Shown: piece after piece, positions 6,403 through 8,006 of the stretch
How the letters are laid out: every line of letters begins with the position of its first letter
Numbering within the stretch: position 1 is the stretch's first letter
Origin: Rhodospirillales bacterium
GTDB taxonomy: Bacteria > Pseudomonadota > Alphaproteobacteria > Rhodospirillales > Magnetospirillaceae
Direction: 5' to 3'
Length of the DNA: 8,006 bases
Assembly (NCBI GenBank): GCA_030040955.1
Contig: JASHSH010000282.1
Location: 1-8,006 of the forward strand
Translations under genes and position numbers: made by a program
Notes under the pieces: model-generated
Databases searched by the model: none
Seen by the model: the letters and a program-made list of their open reading frames with translations, nothing else
What the model was told of the DNA's origin: nothing

Positions 6403-6431
6403 GGCAGGAGGTGCCGGGCAGTTATTGCCCG
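6403..6431. repeat. Tandem GGCA-N5-TGCC dyads, candidate activator-binding sites
   Basis: Two inverted repeats of the same form, GGCA-GGAGG-TGCC (6403-6415) and GGCA-GTTAT-TGCC (6417-6429), lie one base apart, a 14-bp period. The second extends to CGGGCA-N5-TGCCCG (6415-6431). They sit roughly 90-120 bp upstream of the flgF -24 element and about 75-100 bp upstream of the fliL CtrA box, a fitting place for a FlbD-type enhancer. The dyad structure is seen directly; the protein that binds it is inferred. I cannot recall the Caulobacter ftr consensus well enough to score the match. Confidence 0.5.
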
Positions 6432-6503
6432 TCCGGGGAGCGGTTGTTATCGTGGCGGCGCGTTCGGGGGCGCGGAACGGGAGCGGCAAAGCCCCGTGTT
6501 CCG

Positions 6504-6519
6504 TCAATGACTTGTTAAC
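6504..6519 (+). promoter_or_regulatory. CtrA box upstream of fliL
   Basis: TCAA-TGACTTG-TTAAC matches TTAA-N7-TTAAC with one mismatch, in the left half; the fliX box has its mismatch in the right half. It overlaps the predicted -35 of the fliL promoter. In Caulobacter the fliLM operon is a CtrA-controlled class II operon. Confidence 0.7.
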
Positions 6520-6535
6520 GGACCCGCCCTAGATT
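6507..6535 (+). promoter_or_regulatory. Predicted fliL-fliM promoter (sigma-70 type, CtrA-dependent)
   Basis: ATGACT (6507-6512) and TAGATT (6530-6535) are 17 bp apart, each with 4 of 6 consensus bases. The -35 lies within the CtrA box, and a GATTC (GANTC) site at 6532-6536 overlaps the -10. Transcription should begin near 6542, giving a leader of about 47 nt. Confidence 0.5.
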
Positions 6536-6588
6536 CGCCAACGACCTGATCCGGCTGCCGGCGTCCCGGCCCGACGGGATGGGAAGAG

Positions 6589-7140
6589 ATGGCCGAAGAC
6601 CTCGAAGAAGATTTCGAAGAAGGCGCGGGCGGCGACGAAGGCGGGATGCCGAGCGGCGGCGGCGGGCGGCGACGCCTGCTGCTGTTCATCGCGGTTCCGG
6701 TCCTGGTGATCGTGCTCGCCGCGGTCGGCGCCTATTTCGGCGGCCTGCTCGATCCCTTGCTCAAGCTGTTCCACGGCTCGAAACCGCCGCCGCCGGCCGC
6801 CGCCGCGCCCGCCGTCCCGGCCGGCACGCAAGCGGTGTTCTACGACATGCCCGAGCTTTTGGTGAACCTGAACAGCGCGGCCCCGGGGCGCAAGCAGAGC
6901 TTCCTCAAGATCCGCGTCAGCCTGGAACTCGCCAATCCGCTCGACGTGCCGAAGATCGAGGCGGTGATGCCGCGCATTATCGACAATTTTCAGGTATACT
7001 TGCGCGAGCTGCGCGTCGACGACCTGCAAGGTTCGGCCGGCATGCTCAGGCTGCGCGAGGAACTGCTCGCGCGGGTGAACGCGGCGGTCAAGCCGGCCAA
7101 GGTGGCCGACGTGCTGTTCAAGGAAATGCTGGTGCAATGA
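6589..7140 (+). CDS. fliL: Flagellar basal body-associated protein FliL
   Basis: A 183-residue single-span inner-membrane protein found around the stator units, where it supports motor torque. The order is typical of FliL: an acidic, Gly-rich cytoplasmic N-terminus (about 1-26), an R-R-R stop, a transmembrane helix at about 30-52, a Pro/Ala-rich linker (about 65-80), and a periplasmic stomatin-like domain from about 81. That domain has FYDMPELLVNLNS, FLKIRVSLELA and the C-terminal block DNFQVYLRELRVDDLQGSAG followed by a helix to FKEMLVQ. The ATG is preceded by GGGAAGAG, a usable ribosome site though close. It is the first gene of the fliL-fliM pair, with fliM 15 nt downstream, and is probably under CtrA control. 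Confidence 0.95.
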   Translation: MAEDLEEDFEEGAGGDEGGMPSGGGGRRRLLLFIAVPVLVIVLAAVGAYFGGLLDPLLKLFHGSKPPPPAAAAPAVPAGTQAVFYDMPELLVNLNSAAPGRKQSFLKIRVSLELANPLDVPKIEAVMPRIIDNFQVYLRELRVDDLQGSAGMLRLREELLARVNAAVKPAKVADVLFKEMLVQ

Positions 7141-7155
7141 TCCGGATGTACCGCC

Positions 7156-8006
7156 ATGGCCGATGACAGCGCGAGCCTGGACGACGCCCTCAACGCGGCG
7201 GTAAGCGGCGGCGGCAACGGGCGCGGCAACGGCGGCGGCGGGGGAGGCGAGGCCGAGCAGGCGTCCGAATGGGAGCAGATGCTCGGCCAGAACGCGGCCG
7301 CGCAGGGCGGCTTCGCCGACGGCGCCGGCGCGTCCGGCGGCTCGACCCGCGTGCTCAATCAGGACGAGATCGATTCCCTCCTCGGCTTCGACGACGCCCG
7401 CGAGGGCGAGAGCGACCGCGGCGGCATCCAGGCCATCCTCAATTCGGCGCTGGTCTCCTACGAGCGCCTGCCGATGCTCGAGGTGGTGTTCGACCGCCTT
7501 GTGCGCATGATGTCGACCAGCATGCGCAACTTCACCTCCGACAATGTCGAGGTCTCGCTCGACAATATCCTCAGCTTGCGCTTCGGCGACTATCTGAACT
7601 CGATCCCGCTGCCGGCGATGCTGGCCGTGTTCAAGGCGGAGGAGTGGGACAATTTCGGCCTGCTCACCATCGACTCGTCGCTGATCTACTCGATCGTCGA
7701 CGTGCTCCTCGGCGGCCGGCGCGGCACCGCGGCGATGCGCATCGAGGGCCGTCCCTACACCACGATCGAGCGCAATCTGGTCGAGCGCATGGTCCACGTC
7801 GTGCTGGCTGATCTGTCCTCGGCCTTCGATCCGCTGTCCCCGGTCACCTTCCGCTTCGACCGCCTCGAGACCAACCCGCGCTTCGCCACCATCTCGCGTC
7901 CCTCGAACGCCGCCATCGTCGCCAAGCTGCGCATCGACATGGAGGATCGCGGCGGCCGCCTGGAGCTGCTGATTCCCTATGCCACGCTGGAGCCGGTGCG
8001 CGAGCT
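7156..8006 (+). CDS. fliM: Flagellar motor switch protein FliM, 3' end outside window
   Basis: An open frame of 283 codons running off the right edge. FliM is the C-ring switch protein that binds phosphorylated CheY and sets rotation direction. The CheY-P-binding motif LNQDEIDSLLG is at about 67-77, and the CheC-like middle domain follows from about 90 (ILNSALVSYERLPMLEVVFDRLVRMMSTSMRNF, FGDYLNSIPLPAMLAVFK, VDVLLGGRRG), reaching ERNLVERM and the LETNPRFA segment. The C-terminal FliN-like SpoA domain is not in view. The motif is preceded by a Gly/Ala-rich arm of about 66 residues with a poly-Gly run, whereas in E. coli the motif begins within the first few residues. ATG 7156 gives this N-terminus and lies 15 nt after fliL; the ribosome site is weak (CCGGA), so coupling to fliL translation is likely. 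Confidence 0.96.
   Translation, partial: MADDSASLDDALNAAVSGGGNGRGNGGGGGGEAEQASEWEQMLGQNAAAQGGFADGAGASGGSTRVLNQDEIDSLLGFDDAREGESDRGGIQAILNSALVSYERLPMLEVVFDRLVRMMSTSMRNFTSDNVEVSLDNILSLRFGDYLNSIPLPAMLAVFKAEEWDNFGLLTIDSSLIYSIVDVLLGGRRGTAAMRIEGRPYTTIERNLVERMVHVVLADLSSAFDPLSPVTFRFDRLETNPRFATISRPSNAAIVAKLRIDMEDRGGRLELLIPYATLEPVRE

Larger units (their letters stand above)
6233..6588. other. Gene-free divergent regulatory region flgF / fliL
   Basis: About 356 bp without a convincing gene. It holds, left to right, the flgF leader, a sigma-54 promoter facing left, tandem GGCA-N5-TGCC dyads, a CtrA box and a sigma-70-like promoter facing right, and the fliL leader. Open frames crossing it start inside flgF on the opposite strand and show no recognisable protein. 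Three GANTC methylation-type sites (6328, 6380, 6532) also lie here. Confidence 0.7.

Noticed and set aside
6222..6518. Possible small protein in the flgF/fliL gap
   Set aside because: The plus-strand frame begins inside flgF, is Arg/Gly-rich and crosses both promoters and the palindromes. Nothing supports translation.
4196..6532. A 778-codon plus-strand open frame antisense to flgA, flgG and flgF
   Set aside because: Long antisense frames are common in GC-rich genes with strong third-position bias. The translation is His/Arg/Gly/Ala-rich without any recognisable domain, and three conserved genes lie on the other strand.
6529..7797. A 422-codon minus-strand frame opposite fliL and fliM
   Set aside because: An antisense shadow of two conserved genes, with no motif, no plausible ribosome site and no gene order to support it.
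1..8006. A wholly new system, mobile element, CRISPR array, tRNA or rRNA
   Set aside because: All strong frames are conserved flagellar or regulatory genes. I saw no transposase, integrase, terminal repeat pair, repeat-spacer pattern or structured RNA gene, and GC content is even throughout.

Overview
The window is a flagellar basal-body locus from a GC-rich alphaproteobacterium. Three things point to that group: the gene set and order (flgJ-flgI / fliX / dksA / flgH-flgA-flgG-flgF / fliL-fliM), the presence of FliX, which is an alphaproteobacterial flagellar regulator, and a DksA with a reduced zinc finger of the alphaproteobacterial kind. Protein styles suggest a Rhodospirillales- or Caulobacter-like relative, but I cannot name the genus.

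Layout, left to right. On the minus strand, flgI (P-ring) is followed by a short flgJ (rod-binding domain only). A divergent intergenic region (1500-1773) separates flgI from plus-strand fliX. dksA follows on the plus strand with its own promoter. dksA converges on the minus-strand operon flgF-flgG-flgA-flgH (proximal and distal rod, P-ring chaperone, L-ring), with hairpins in the convergent gap. A second divergent region (6233-6588) separates flgF from plus-strand fliL and fliM. fliM runs off the right edge.

The genes build the parts of the flagellum that cross the envelope. FlgF and FlgG form the rod, FlgA escorts FlgI to make the P-ring, FlgH makes the L-ring, FlgJ aids rod passage, FliL sits at the stator/motor and FliM is in the switch. 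FliX and DksA are regulators placed among them.

The most informative part is the regulatory DNA. Both divergent regions have the same design. The rod/ring side (flgI, flgF) has a sigma-54 -24/-12 promoter, sharing the 10-mer GTCTGGCACG and giving leaders of about 53-54 nt. The regulator/switch side (fliX, fliL) has a near-perfect CtrA box (TTAA-N7-TTAA with one mismatch) overlapping the -35 region of a sigma-70-like promoter. Between the two promoters lie repeated elements that could bind a FlbD-type enhancer protein. This reproduces on sequence alone the two-tier CtrA then FlbD/sigma-54 cascade known from Caulobacter. I see no mobile element, CRISPR, RNA gene or wholly new system; the genes are conserved flagellar genes, and what is worth checking lies mainly in the promoters.
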